Source of the DNA: Ruthenibacterium avium
Lineage (GTDB): Bacteria; Bacillota; Clostridia; Oscillospirales; Ruminococcaceae
Assembly: GCA_019118905.1 (NCBI GenBank)
Contig: DWYA01000096.1
Span: 1-64,000, forward strand
Reading direction: 5' to 3'
DNA: 64,000 bases
The position numbers and the translations under genes were made by a program. Within the stretch, counting starts at the first letter, position 1. Each line of letters begins with the position of its first letter. This document shows, piece by piece, positions 7,354 through 15,297 of this stretch. Under the pieces are notes generated by a model. It was not told the origin of the DNA. It searched no databases and was given only the letters and a program-made list of their open reading frames with translations.

Positions 7354-8862
7354 ATGAATGTGCCATTTTTAAGCGGAGAATATTGGTATGGCGGCGCCAG
7401 CCATGACGGTGTGAAAATGCCGATTGGAGCAAATGATTGTTACGAAATCGACTGCACGAAAAACGAGACCCCCAATCAAATGATGCCCTTGTTCTTGTCC
7501 TCCAAAGGGCGCTGCCTCTGGGCGCGGGAGGGCTTTCACATCCGGTTTAACCGCGGTGAAATCGTTTGCGATGACTGCGCGGTTCTGACCGAGTGCGGCG
7601 AAACGCTGAAAGATGCGTTTCAATATGCCGCCGGGCACTGCTTTTCCGTTTCCGGTAAGGCGCCGGATGCCGCCCTTTGGCGTGCGCCGATGTTCAACAC
7701 TTGGATTGAGCTGACGTTCTATCAAACGCAAGAGGCTGTTCTGCGCTATGCACGCGGTATTGTAGAAAACGGCTTTACTCCCGGTGTTTTGATGATTGAC
7801 GACGGCTGGGCCGAGTATTACGGTGGCTGGCGGTTTCATTCCGGGCGTTTCCCGGACGCGGCCGCGATGCTGCGCGAGCTGCACGACATGGGCTTTCAAG
7901 TGATGATGTGGGTGGTTCCCTACATCAGCCCGGATACGATGGCTTACCGCCATTTGAAAGAAATCGGCGCTTTGATTTGCGGCGAGGACGGCGAGCCTTA
8001 CATTACAAGATGGTGGAACGGCTGTTCCGCTGTGTTGGACATTGGCCGTAAAGAAGCGGACGACTGGATGCACGGCCAGCTGAAAGCGCTGATGGAACTG
8101 GGTGTGGACGGCTTCAAGTTTGACGGCGGCGACTGCGTTTATTATCCCGAGCAGGAGGGTGCGCCCACACCGAATGAGCGCTCGGAAGCATGGGTTCGCT
8201 TCGGCGCACAGTATGCGCTCAACGAATATCGCGCCTCTTGGATGGATGCGGGTCTGCCTGTCATGCAGCGCTTGTGTGATAAGCCCCACAGCTGGGGAAC
8301 CGATGGCCTTGGCGCTTTAATCCCCAACATGCTTGCGCAGGGCATTACAGGCCATCCCTTCTGCTGTGCCGATATGATAGGCGGCGGGGAATACCTCAAT
8401 TTTGCGGAAAATTCCGATAAGCTGGATGAAGAATTGTTCGTTTGTCACAGCGCAGTGAGCTGCTTGACGCCCGGCATTCAATTTTCGGCTGCGCCGTGGC
8501 GTGTGCTGGGAAAAGAGGCGAATGAAGCCATTCACCGCCAGTTAAAGCTGCGCAGTGAATATTTGCCCGTTTTGGAGGAAGTGCTGCGTCAAAGCGCCCA
8601 AACGGGGGAGCCCGCTGTGCGTTATCTGGAATATGAATTTCCCGGCGAGGGCTGCGAGGCCATCACGGATTGCTTTATGCTGGGCGATGCACTTTTGGTG
8701 GCGCCCATTCTCCAGCCGGGTCAAACCGAGCGCCGCGTATACGTTCCGCGCGGCATGTGGCAAACGCCGCAGGGGCCGATGCAAAGCGCAGGCGAATGGC
8801 ATGTTTTTGCAGCTGAGAACTGCTTGCCCATTGTGCTGCGGCGTAGCAAAGAGAACGCCTGA
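7354..8862 (+). CDS. Glycoside hydrolase family 31 protein (alpha-glucosidase/xylosidase type)
   Basis: A 502-aa GH31 (beta/alpha)8 enzyme without signal peptide, so cytoplasmic. The catalytic nucleophile motif GVDGFKFDGGD and the earlier barrel motifs VLMIDDGWAEYYGG and MWVVPYISPD are present. It is shorter than typical GH31 enzymes (650-800 aa), mainly by a reduced N-terminal beta-sandwich. Start: ATG 7354 has AAGGA 11 bases upstream, while ATG 7342 overlaps that site. The substrate is not readable from sequence. The downstream GntR regulator and uronate genes suggest use of plant or host glycan oligosaccharides. Confidence 0.85.
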   Translation: MNVPFLSGEYWYGGASHDGVKMPIGANDCYEIDCTKNETPNQMMPLFLSSKGRCLWAREGFHIRFNRGEIVCDDCAVLTECGETLKDAFQYAAGHCFSVSGKAPDAALWRAPMFNTWIELTFYQTQEAVLRYARGIVENGFTPGVLMIDDGWAEYYGGWRFHSGRFPDAAAMLRELHDMGFQVMMWVVPYISPDTMAYRHLKEIGALICGEDGEPYITRWWNGCSAVLDIGRKEADDWMHGQLKALMELGVDGFKFDGGDCVYYPEQEGAPTPNERSEAWVRFGAQYALNEYRASWMDAGLPVMQRLCDKPHSWGTDGLGALIPNMLAQGITGHPFCCADMIGGGEYLNFAENSDKLDEELFVCHSAVSCLTPGIQFSAAPWRVLGKEANEAIHRQLKLRSEYLPVLEEVLRQSAQTGEPAVRYLEYEFPGEGCEAITDCFMLGDALLVAPILQPGQTERRVYVPRGMWQTPQGPMQSAGEWHVFAAENCLPIVLRRSKENA

Positions 8863-8873
8863 GCGGCTCGGAC

Positions 8874-8903
8874 TTGAAAAAGAGCTTGCCGGGATGATAC
8901 AAT
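8874..8903 (+). promoter_or_regulatory. Promoter before the GntR regulator
   Basis: TTGAAA (8874-8879), 18-base spacer and TACAAT (8898-8903). It starts right after the GH31 stop codon and can serve the regulator gene at 8947. Confidence 0.55.
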
Positions 8904-8946
8904 GAGAACATAAAACCGGCAATGGCGCAAAGGAAAGGGCGATGGT

Positions 8947-9603
8947 ATGGCGAAAAACACACTAAAAGAACAGGCGTATGCAATTATCAAAGAGAATATC
9001 ATCAACTGTACCTATGCGCCGTCCAGCTTCTTGGTGGAAAGCGAGCTGATGCAGCAGGTCGGCGCCAGCCGAACGCCCATTCGCGAGGCGCTCAATAAGC
9101 TGGAGCAAGAAAATCTGGTGCGTATTTTGCCCAAACGCGGCGTTTTGGTGTGCGATATCACCATGGGAACACTGAATGAAGTGTATGAGGTGCGCCGTTT
9201 GGTGGAACCTTATATTGTGCGTGAGTACGGCTGCCGTTTAGACGAGGAGGCACTGCGCCGAGAGTATGAGCAGGTGGAGCAAAGCGCACAGCTGCCCACC
9301 GGAATGCAGCTGCACCGCGTGGACAATGATTTGCATCAAATGCTGCTCAATGTTTCCGGCAATTCTTATTTGCGCGCCATGATGGATAATATTTATGGCC
9401 ATAATAATCGCATCCGCGTGTTTTCGGGCATGAAGGTGGCCGAGCGCCGGAGTGATACCTGCAAAGAGCATTTGGAGATTCTGCGCTTTTTGCTGGAACG
9501 CGACTATGAGCGCGCGGCACAGGCGATGCTGACGCACCTCGAAAACTCAAAGCAAACGGCAGTGCGGGCTCTGCTGGCGGCGGGAACGCCAAACCGCACA
9601 TAG
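8947..9603 (+). CDS. GntR-family transcriptional regulator (FadR/FCD subgroup)
   Basis: A 218-aa repressor-type protein. The N-terminal winged helix (QAYAIIKENIINCTY, then ASRTPIREALNKLEQENLV, residues 8-57) is followed by an all-helical FCD ligand domain with the metal/ligand histidines spread over residues 90-205 (HQMLLNVSGNSYLRAM; CKEHLEILRFLL). AGGAAAGGG precedes ATG 8947. FCD members often control uronate or gluconate genes, and this gene lies just ahead of uxaB-uxaA, so control of that operon through the palindrome at 9772-9791 is likely. Confidence 0.9.
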   Translation: MAKNTLKEQAYAIIKENIINCTYAPSSFLVESELMQQVGASRTPIREALNKLEQENLVRILPKRGVLVCDITMGTLNEVYEVRRLVEPYIVREYGCRLDEEALRREYEQVEQSAQLPTGMQLHRVDNDLHQMLLNVSGNSYLRAMMDNIYGHNNRIRVFSGMKVAERRSDTCKEHLEILRFLLERDYERAAQAMLTHLENSKQTAVRALLAAGTPNRT

Positions 9604-9737
9604 TGTGCGGAAAAGCGTAGAAAAAATGCAGCGTTTTTTGTGAAAAACGGGAATTGACTTTTCTTGCGCTTTTCAGTACCATAAATACAGTACCGGCGAA
9701 GATTTTTAACATTTCTTCGTTTTGAGAGGAATCGGCG

Positions 9738-9765
9738 GGCAGAAGCGAAGGCTTCTGCCGTTTTT
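9738..9765 (+). terminator. Rho-independent terminator after the GntR gene
   Basis: Stem GGCAGAAGC / GCTTCTGCC with a 4-base loop followed by GTTTTT. It lies 135 bases beyond the regulator stop and just before the uxaB control region. A TTGACT-containing stretch at about 9655 upstream means it could also act as an attenuator for a uxaB leader. Confidence 0.65.
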
Positions 9766-9771
9766 CCGAAT

Positions 9772-9791
9772 ACCTGTTGTATACAATAGGT
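9772..9791 (+). promoter_or_regulatory. 20-bp palindrome, candidate GntR operator of uxaBA
   Basis: ACCTGTTGTATACAATAGGT is a palindrome with one mismatched pair and a TTGTATACAA core. It lies about 87 bases before uxaB. The same TTGTATAC core recurs in the promoter spacer of the Zn-dehydrogenase/uxuB genes at 50873-50901, which supports a shared uronate regulator. Confidence 0.6.
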
Positions 9792-9877
9792 ATATAACAA
9801 ACAGACACTCAGGTATAAAACGAGACGTGAATAAAATAGATGCCCGTTTTGTGCCGCATTACAGGAGGGAATTTATC

Positions 9878-11380
9878 ATGAATAAGCTGTCGTACAAAAC
9901 ACTGAAAGACATGGGTTATGAAGGCTACTTGCTGGAGAATGCGCCCGAGAAGGTGCTGCAATTCGGCGAGGGCAATTTCCTGCGCGCGTTTGTCGATTAT
10001 TTCTTTGACGTTGCCAACGAAAAATGCGGCTTTAACGGCAAAATTGTGCTGTGCCAGCCCATTGAGCCGGGCCTGGCCGATATGATCAATGAGCAGGAGG
10101 GACTTTATACGCTTTATCTGCGCGGCTTTGAAAACGGCGCAAAGGTAAACGATAAGCGTATCATCAGCGCGGTTTCCCGCTGCATCAATCCGTACCACGA
10201 TTTCGGCGCGCTGCTCGAGTGCGCAAAAAACCCGGATTTGCGCTACATTGTTTCCAATACGACGGAAGCCGGCATTGTCTTTGACGACAGCTGCCATTTT
10301 GACGACGCGCCCGCATCCTCTTTCCCTGCAAAGCTCACACGCTTTTTGTTCGAGCGCTACACCCAGATGGGCAGCATGAAAGGCAAGGGCTTTGTCATCC
10401 TGTCTTGCGAGCTGATTGACAACAACGGCCAAGAGCTGAAAAAATGTGTTCACCAGTATATCACCCTTTGGGGCTTGTCCGATGAATTTGCCAAATGGGT
10501 GGACGAGGAGAACCTGTTCTGCTCCACACTGGTAGACCGCATTGTTACCGGTTATCCCCGCAGCGAAGCTGCTGAGCTGAACGCGGAAAACGGCTATGAG
10601 GACAACCTGCTTGACACCGGCGAGGTGTTTGGCTTCTGGGTAATCGAAGGCCCGGAATGGCTGGAAAAAGAGCTGCCCTTTGCTCAGGCCGGTCTGCCCG
10701 TTTTGGTGGCTCGCGACCACACCCCGTACAAAAAACGCAAAGTGCGTATTTTGAACGGCGCACACACCTCGATGGTGCTGGCTGCTTATCTGGCCGGACA
10801 GGACATCGTGCGCAACTGTATGCAGGATGAAGTGATCAAGGGCTTTATGGATACCACCGTATATGACGAGATTATCCCCACCCTGACCCTGCCGAAAGAG
10901 GAGTTGGAAAGCTTTGCGCACGCTGTGGGCGAGCGGTTCAACAACCCGTTTATCGACCATGCGCTGCTGTCCATCAGCTTGAACTCCACCGCAAAGTGGA
11001 AGGCTCGCTGCCTGCCCAGCTTGAAGGCTTATATCGAAAAATTCGGCAAGCTGCCTGCTAACCTGACACTTTCTTTGGCTGCGCTGATTCGTTTTTACAG
11101 CTGCGACGTGCAGGAGCTGACGCAGGATGCGCTCATGTGCCGCCGTCCTGCCGGCGATATTTACCCCGTGAAGGACGACCGCGCCGTGCTGGAGTTCTAC
11201 TATGCACATAAGGATGACAGTGCCGAAGCGTTGACCCATGCCGTTCTGTCCAATGCCGATTTCTGGGGTGAAGACCTTACCGCGATTGACGGCTTTGAAA
11301 AGGCGGTCACAGAGGCGCTGGAAGGCATGGAGAAAAACGGCGCTTATGAAATGATGAAAGCAGCCTGCAAGGCGAAGTAA
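9878..11380 (+). CDS. uxaB: Tagaturonate reductase (altronate oxidoreductase)
   Basis: A 500-aa member of the mannitol/polyol dehydrogenase family that reduces D-tagaturonate to D-altronate with NADH in galacturonate breakdown. The N-terminal FGEGNFLRAFVDYF motif is typical of UxaB, and the C-terminal domain contains KKRKVRILNGAHTSM, with the catalytic Lys/Asn/His arrangement of the family. ATG 9878 follows CAGGAGGG (9862-9869); the frame is open further upstream but lacks a better start. The next gene, uxaA, starts 13 bases downstream. uxaC and kdg genes are not in this window. Confidence 0.93.
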   Translation: MNKLSYKTLKDMGYEGYLLENAPEKVLQFGEGNFLRAFVDYFFDVANEKCGFNGKIVLCQPIEPGLADMINEQEGLYTLYLRGFENGAKVNDKRIISAVSRCINPYHDFGALLECAKNPDLRYIVSNTTEAGIVFDDSCHFDDAPASSFPAKLTRFLFERYTQMGSMKGKGFVILSCELIDNNGQELKKCVHQYITLWGLSDEFAKWVDEENLFCSTLVDRIVTGYPRSEAAELNAENGYEDNLLDTGEVFGFWVIEGPEWLEKELPFAQAGLPVLVARDHTPYKKRKVRILNGAHTSMVLAAYLAGQDIVRNCMQDEVIKGFMDTTVYDEIIPTLTLPKEELESFAHAVGERFNNPFIDHALLSISLNSTAKWKARCLPSLKAYIEKFGKLPANLTLSLAALIRFYSCDVQELTQDALMCRRPAGDIYPVKDDRAVLEFYYAHKDDSAEALTHAVLSNADFWGEDLTAIDGFEKAVTEALEGMEKNGAYEMMKAACKAK

Positions 11381-11393
11381 GGAGCAAATCAGC

Positions 11394-12863
11394 ATGAACA
11401 GTTTCATTCGAATTCATCCGGCGGACAACGTTGCGGTGGCGCTTTCGCCTGTTGCTGCGGGAACGGTATTTGAAGGCGTAACAGCACAGGAGGAAATTCC
11501 GCAAGGGCATAAAATGGCGCTTCGTGCGATTCCTGCCGGACAAAATGTGGTGAAGTACGGTTTTGCCATCGGCCATGCCACCGAAGATATTGCCCCCGGC
11601 GCATGGGTGCATGTTCATAACACGAAAACCAATCTTTCCGAAGAGGGAGACTACACCTATGACTGCCAGGCTGAGGCGGTAACACCGGTTGCCCCGGCCG
11701 CCTTCCAAGGCTTTGTGCGCGCCGACGGACGCGCAGCTGTGCGCAATGAAATTTGGGTCATTCCCACCGTGGGCTGTGTCAACGGCATTGCACAGAAGCT
11801 GTGCCGCGACAACGCGCATCTGGTAAGCGGAAGCTTGGAGGGCTTGTATGCTTTCCCGCATCCGTTTGGATGCAGCCAAATGGGCGACGACCATGCCCAA
11901 ACCAGAAAGCTGCTGGCGGCTTTGGCGCGTCATCCTAACGCAGCCGGTGTGCTGGTGCTCAGCCTTGGCTGTGAGAATTTAACGCACGAGCAGTTTGTGG
12001 AAGAGCTGGGCGAATATGACGAAAACCGCGTGAAGTTTTTGACTTGTCAAGACGTGGAGGACGAGTTTGAAGCGGGCAGCCGCTTGCTCAAAGAGCTGGC
12101 CGATTATGCCAAAACATTCGAGCGCCGTCCGGTTCCCGTTTCCGAGCTGGTCATCGGCATGAAGTGCGGCGGCAGCGACGGTCTTTCCGGCATTACCGCC
12201 AACCCCGCTGTCGGTGCGTTCAGCGATTTGCTGATTGCGCAGGGCGGCAGTACGGTGCTTACGGAAGTGCCGGAGATGTTCGGTGCAGAAGGCATTTTGA
12301 TGAATCGCTGCGTCAACCGCGAAGTGTTTGACAAAGCGGTAAAGATGATTACCGACTTTAAGCACTACTTCACCTCTCACGGCCAAGTAGTGTATGAAAA
12401 CCCGTCTCCGGGCAACAAAAAGGGCGGTATTACCACGCTGGAGGACAAGAGCTGCGGCTGTGTGCAAAAGGGCGGCAGCGCCCCCATTGTAGATGTCATC
12501 GGCTATGGTGACGCCGTTGTGACGAAAGGCCTGAACATGCTGTCCGGCCCGGGCAACGACTTGGTGTCTGCTACGGCCTTGACGGCTGCGGGCGCGCATA
12601 TCGTTTTGTTCACAACGGGGCGCGGCACGCCGTTTGGCGCACCGGCTCCCACGCTGAAAATTGCCACCAACAATGCGCTGGCACAGCGCAAAAAGGGCTG
12701 GGTAGACTTCAACGCCGGTCCGGTGGCGGAAGGCGAAACCATTCCCGAAGCGGGCAAGCGCCTGTTTGATAAGGTGGTAGCGGTGGCTTCCGGCGAGCAG
12801 ACCGAAAACGAAAAACACGGTTACCGCGAAATTTCTATCTTTAAAGATGGTGTTGTGCTGTAA
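11394..12863 (+). CDS. uxaA: Altronate dehydratase
   Basis: A 489-aa iron-dependent dehydratase converting D-altronate to 2-keto-3-deoxygluconate. The small SAF domain (residues 1-80, with HKMALRAIPAGQNVVKYG) is followed by the large catalytic domain with GCSQMGDDHAQT, a Cys-containing GMKCGGSDGLSGITANPA motif and the C-terminal GRGTPFGAPAPTLKI stretch. Fused, full-length form of the enzyme. It is the second gene of the uxaBA operon and is closed by a strong terminator at 12903-12940. Confidence 0.95.
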   Translation: MNSFIRIHPADNVAVALSPVAAGTVFEGVTAQEEIPQGHKMALRAIPAGQNVVKYGFAIGHATEDIAPGAWVHVHNTKTNLSEEGDYTYDCQAEAVTPVAPAAFQGFVRADGRAAVRNEIWVIPTVGCVNGIAQKLCRDNAHLVSGSLEGLYAFPHPFGCSQMGDDHAQTRKLLAALARHPNAAGVLVLSLGCENLTHEQFVEELGEYDENRVKFLTCQDVEDEFEAGSRLLKELADYAKTFERRPVPVSELVIGMKCGGSDGLSGITANPAVGAFSDLLIAQGGSTVLTEVPEMFGAEGILMNRCVNREVFDKAVKMITDFKHYFTSHGQVVYENPSPGNKKGGITTLEDKSCGCVQKGGSAPIVDVIGYGDAVVTKGLNMLSGPGNDLVSATALTAAGAHIVLFTTGRGTPFGAPAPTLKIATNNALAQRKKGWVDFNAGPVAEGETIPEAGKRLFDKVVAVASGEQTENEKHGYREISIFKDGVVL

Positions 12864-12902
12864 AGCGCGGCGCGATGATTGCATAAATATTTTATAAGAG
12901 CA

Positions 12903-12940
12903 AATGAAAACCACCCGTTCAACGGGTGGTTTTCATTTTT
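12903..12940 (+). terminator. Terminator after uxaA
   Basis: A 15-bp perfect stem (AATGAAAACCACCCG / CGGGTGGTTTTCATT) with loop TTCAA and a T-run. It can work in both directions. Confidence 0.85.
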
Positions 12941-13022
12941 ACAAAATCTCTGCGTTTTTTGCTCGTGTATTTTTGCAAAAAGTACGAACTTTTATGCAAA
13001 TCGACAATCTTTATTCTGTGGG

Positions 13023-13051
13023 TTGACATTAAAAATTTGTCATTGTACAAT
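13023..13051 (+). promoter_or_regulatory. Promoter of the marR-ABC exporter operon
   Basis: TTGACA (13023-13028), 17-base spacer, TACAAT (13046-13051). The operator at 13064-13087 lies just downstream, over the likely transcription start. Confidence 0.8.
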
Positions 13052-13063
13052 AGTTCAAGAACT

Positions 13064-13087
13064 TAATTGTTAGCTACCTAACAATTA
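13064..13087 (+). promoter_or_regulatory. Perfect inverted repeat, candidate MarR operator
   Basis: TAATTGTTAG and CTAACAATTA flank CTAC: two perfect 10-bp arms immediately downstream of the -10 element and upstream of the marR gene. The position predicts autorepression of the whole operon. The core TTGTTAG-N4-CTAACAA also resembles a Rex box, an alternative that the sequence cannot exclude. Confidence 0.75.
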
Positions 13088-13111
13088 TCGGCAGTCAAGA
13101 AAGGAGCGCTT

Positions 13112-13570
13112 ATGGAGCAGCAGGATGATCTAGGCAAATATGTGATGAACTTGTCCCACCAGCTTCGCCGCCGGATTGACGCGGGAATGGCGAGCATCGG
13201 CATAACCGGAATGCAGGCAAGAGTGCTGCATTTTATTTTAAGGAAAAGTGCAGAAAAAGAAGTATTTCAGCGCGATATTGAAATTGAATTCAATCTGCGC
13301 CGACCTTCGGCAACAGGAATTTTGCACCTGATGGAGCAAAACGGCTTGGTAATTCGAGAATCGGTTGCCCACGATGCACGTTTAAAAAAGCTGGTACCCA
13401 CAGAAAAGGCTTTTTGTGTCAGTGAACAAGTAGATCAGCAGCTTGCCGCGATCGAAAAAGATCTGTGCCAAGGTTTAAAGCGCGATGACAGAATTCTGTT
13501 TCGCGGGCTATGCCTGCGAATGGAGGAAAACTTGGCTGTGACTGAAAAAAAGGAGGAGAAAGAATGGTAA
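13112..13570 (+). CDS. MarR-family transcriptional regulator
   Basis: A 152-aa winged-helix regulator. The DNA-binding domain spans about residues 30-100 (VFQRDIEIEFNLRRPSATGILHLMEQNGLV with wing HDARLKK). AAGGAG precedes ATG 13112. It overlaps the first exporter gene by 7 bases, so regulator and transporter are translated together. A perfect inverted repeat between promoter and gene is the expected binding site. Typical role: release from DNA when a toxic compound binds, inducing the exporter. Confidence 0.92.
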   Translation: MEQQDDLGKYVMNLSHQLRRRIDAGMASIGITGMQARVLHFILRKSAEKEVFQRDIEIEFNLRRPSATGILHLMEQNGLVIRESVAHDARLKKLVPTEKAFCVSEQVDQQLAAIEKDLCQGLKRDDRILFRGLCLRMEENLAVTEKKEEKEW

Positions 13571-15297
13571 AAAAATTGATGAAGTCCATCCGGGAATACC
13601 GTACCCCATCCATCATTTGCCCGCTTTTGGTGGTGTTGGAAGTGGCGCTGGAAGTTCTTATTCCCTTTTTGATGGCCGATTTGATCGATGTTGGCTTAGA
13701 AAATGCCGACTTGCCCTACATTTATAAAATGGGCGCTGCACTAATTGTTGCGGCAATGCTGTCGCTGCTGTTTGGTGCTTTGGCCGGAAAATATGCGGCC
13801 ATCGCTTCGGCTGGTTTTGCAAAGAATCTTCGCGGAGATATGTTTCATCATATCCAGGATTTCTCCTTTGCCAATATCGACAAATTTTCAACGGCTAGCT
13901 TGGTGACGCGCTTGACAACCGACGTTACCAACGTGCAGAACGCCTATCAAATGATTGTTCGCGTTTTGGTGCGTGCCCCGGTCATGCTGGTATTTTCTCT
14001 GTCCATGGCGATGACCGTAAATTTTGAGCTTTCCGTAATCTTTTTGGGAGCAGTGCCGCTGCTGGGCATTGGGCTGTTTGGCATCATCATGAAAGCCCAC
14101 CCCTATTTTGAAAAAGTGTTCCAAGAGTATGACCACTTGAATGGCGTTGTCCAAGAAAACCTCAGCGCGGTGCGCGTGGTAAAGGCATATGTGCGTGAGG
14201 AGCAGGAGGACAAAAAGTTTTTCAACATTTCCGGCCATATCTATCAGCTGTTTTGCTCGGCGGAAAAAATTGTTGCATTCAATGGCCCGCTCATGCAATT
14301 CTCGATGTACACCTGCATTTTGCTGCTGTCTTACTTCTCGGCCAAGCTGATTGTCGGCGGCGGCATGGGCGCAGGCGAGCTGATGACCATGATTGTCTAC
14401 GCCACGCAGATTTTGATGAGCCTCATGATGCTTTCCATGGTGTTCGTTATGGTGATTATTTCTCGTGCCTCTACCGAGCGTATCGTGGAAGTGCTGGAAG
14501 AAAAAAGCACGCTGCACAATCCCGAAAATCCGCGCTTTGACATTCGTGACGGTGCGATTGACTTTGAAAATGTCACCTTCAGCTATTCCGAAGGGCAGGA
14601 GAGTGCGGCGCTGGCAGACGTCAATCTGCATATTGCCTCCGGCGAAACCATTGGTATCATCGGCGGAACGGGCAGTGCAAAAAGCACATTGGTTCAGCTG
14701 ATTGCCCGTTTGTATGACGTCACCAAGGGAAGCGTAAAAGTAGGCGGCGTGGATGTGCGCGAGTACGACCTTGAAACTCTGCGCGACAACGTTGCCATGG
14801 TGCTGCAAAAGAATGTGCTGTTCTCCGGCACCATCAAGGAGAATATGCGCTGGGGTAACCCGGATGCAACAGACGAGGAAATTATGGAAGCTTGCCGCTT
14901 GGCACAGGCCGACAGCTTTATTCAAACTTTCCCCAACGCTTACGACACCCACATTGAGCAGGGCGGCACGAACGTTTCCGGCGGCCAGCGTCAGCGCCTT
15001 TGCATTGCGCGTGCTTTGCTGAAAAAGCCTAAAATTTTAATTTTGGACGACTCGACCAGTGCAGTTGACACCAAAACCGACGCGCTGATTCGCAAGGCGA
15101 TGCGCGAGGTAATTCCCGGAACCACCAAGCTGATTATTGCGCAGCGCATTTCTTCCATCGAGGAGGCCGACCATGTGATTGTCATGGACAATGGCCGTGT
15201 GAACGGTTGGGGAACGCCTGCCGAGCTTTTGAAAACCAATGCCATTTACCGCGAGGTTTATGAATCCCAAATGAAAGGAGCCGAAAAGCATGAATAA
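13564..15297 (+). CDS. ABC exporter half-transporter, degenerate ATP site subunit
   Basis: A 577-aa half transporter: six membrane helices (residues about 15-300) then an ATPase domain. Walker A reads GGTGSAKST with Ala where Gly is usual, the signature NVSGGQRQR is canonical, and Walker B ends LILDDSTS, with Asp replacing the catalytic Glu. Together with the next gene this is the pattern of heterodimeric multidrug exporters (BmrCD/LmrCD type) with one weak ATP site. The overlap with marR and with the partner gene (8 bases) implies a tightly coupled operon. The substrate is probably a drug or antimicrobial peptide; inferred. Confidence 0.9.
   Translation: MVKKLMKSIREYRTPSIICPLLVVLEVALEVLIPFLMADLIDVGLENADLPYIYKMGAALIVAAMLSLLFGALAGKYAAIASAGFAKNLRGDMFHHIQDFSFANIDKFSTASLVTRLTTDVTNVQNAYQMIVRVLVRAPVMLVFSLSMAMTVNFELSVIFLGAVPLLGIGLFGIIMKAHPYFEKVFQEYDHLNGVVQENLSAVRVVKAYVREEQEDKKFFNISGHIYQLFCSAEKIVAFNGPLMQFSMYTCILLLSYFSAKLIVGGGMGAGELMTMIVYATQILMSLMMLSMVFVMVIISRASTERIVEVLEEKSTLHNPENPRFDIRDGAIDFENVTFSYSEGQESAALADVNLHIASGETIGIIGGTGSAKSTLVQLIARLYDVTKGSVKVGGVDVREYDLETLRDNVAMVLQKNVLFSGTIKENMRWGNPDATDEEIMEACRLAQADSFIQTFPNAYDTHIEQGGTNVSGGQRQRLCIARALLKKPKILILDDSTSAVDTKTDALIRKAMREVIPGTTKLIIAQRISSIEEADHVIVMDNGRVNGWGTPAELLKTNAIYREVYESQMKGAEKHE

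Noticed and set aside
9809..11407. Long open frame (532 codons) on the minus strand opposite uxaB
   Set aside because: It mirrors the whole uxaB gene, has no family features and no ribosome site; uxaB is clearly the real gene.
13064..13087. Rex redox-repressor site
   Set aside because: TTGTTAG-N4-CTAACAA is close to a Rex box, but its place directly in front of marR makes a MarR operator the simpler reading. Kept only as an alternative.
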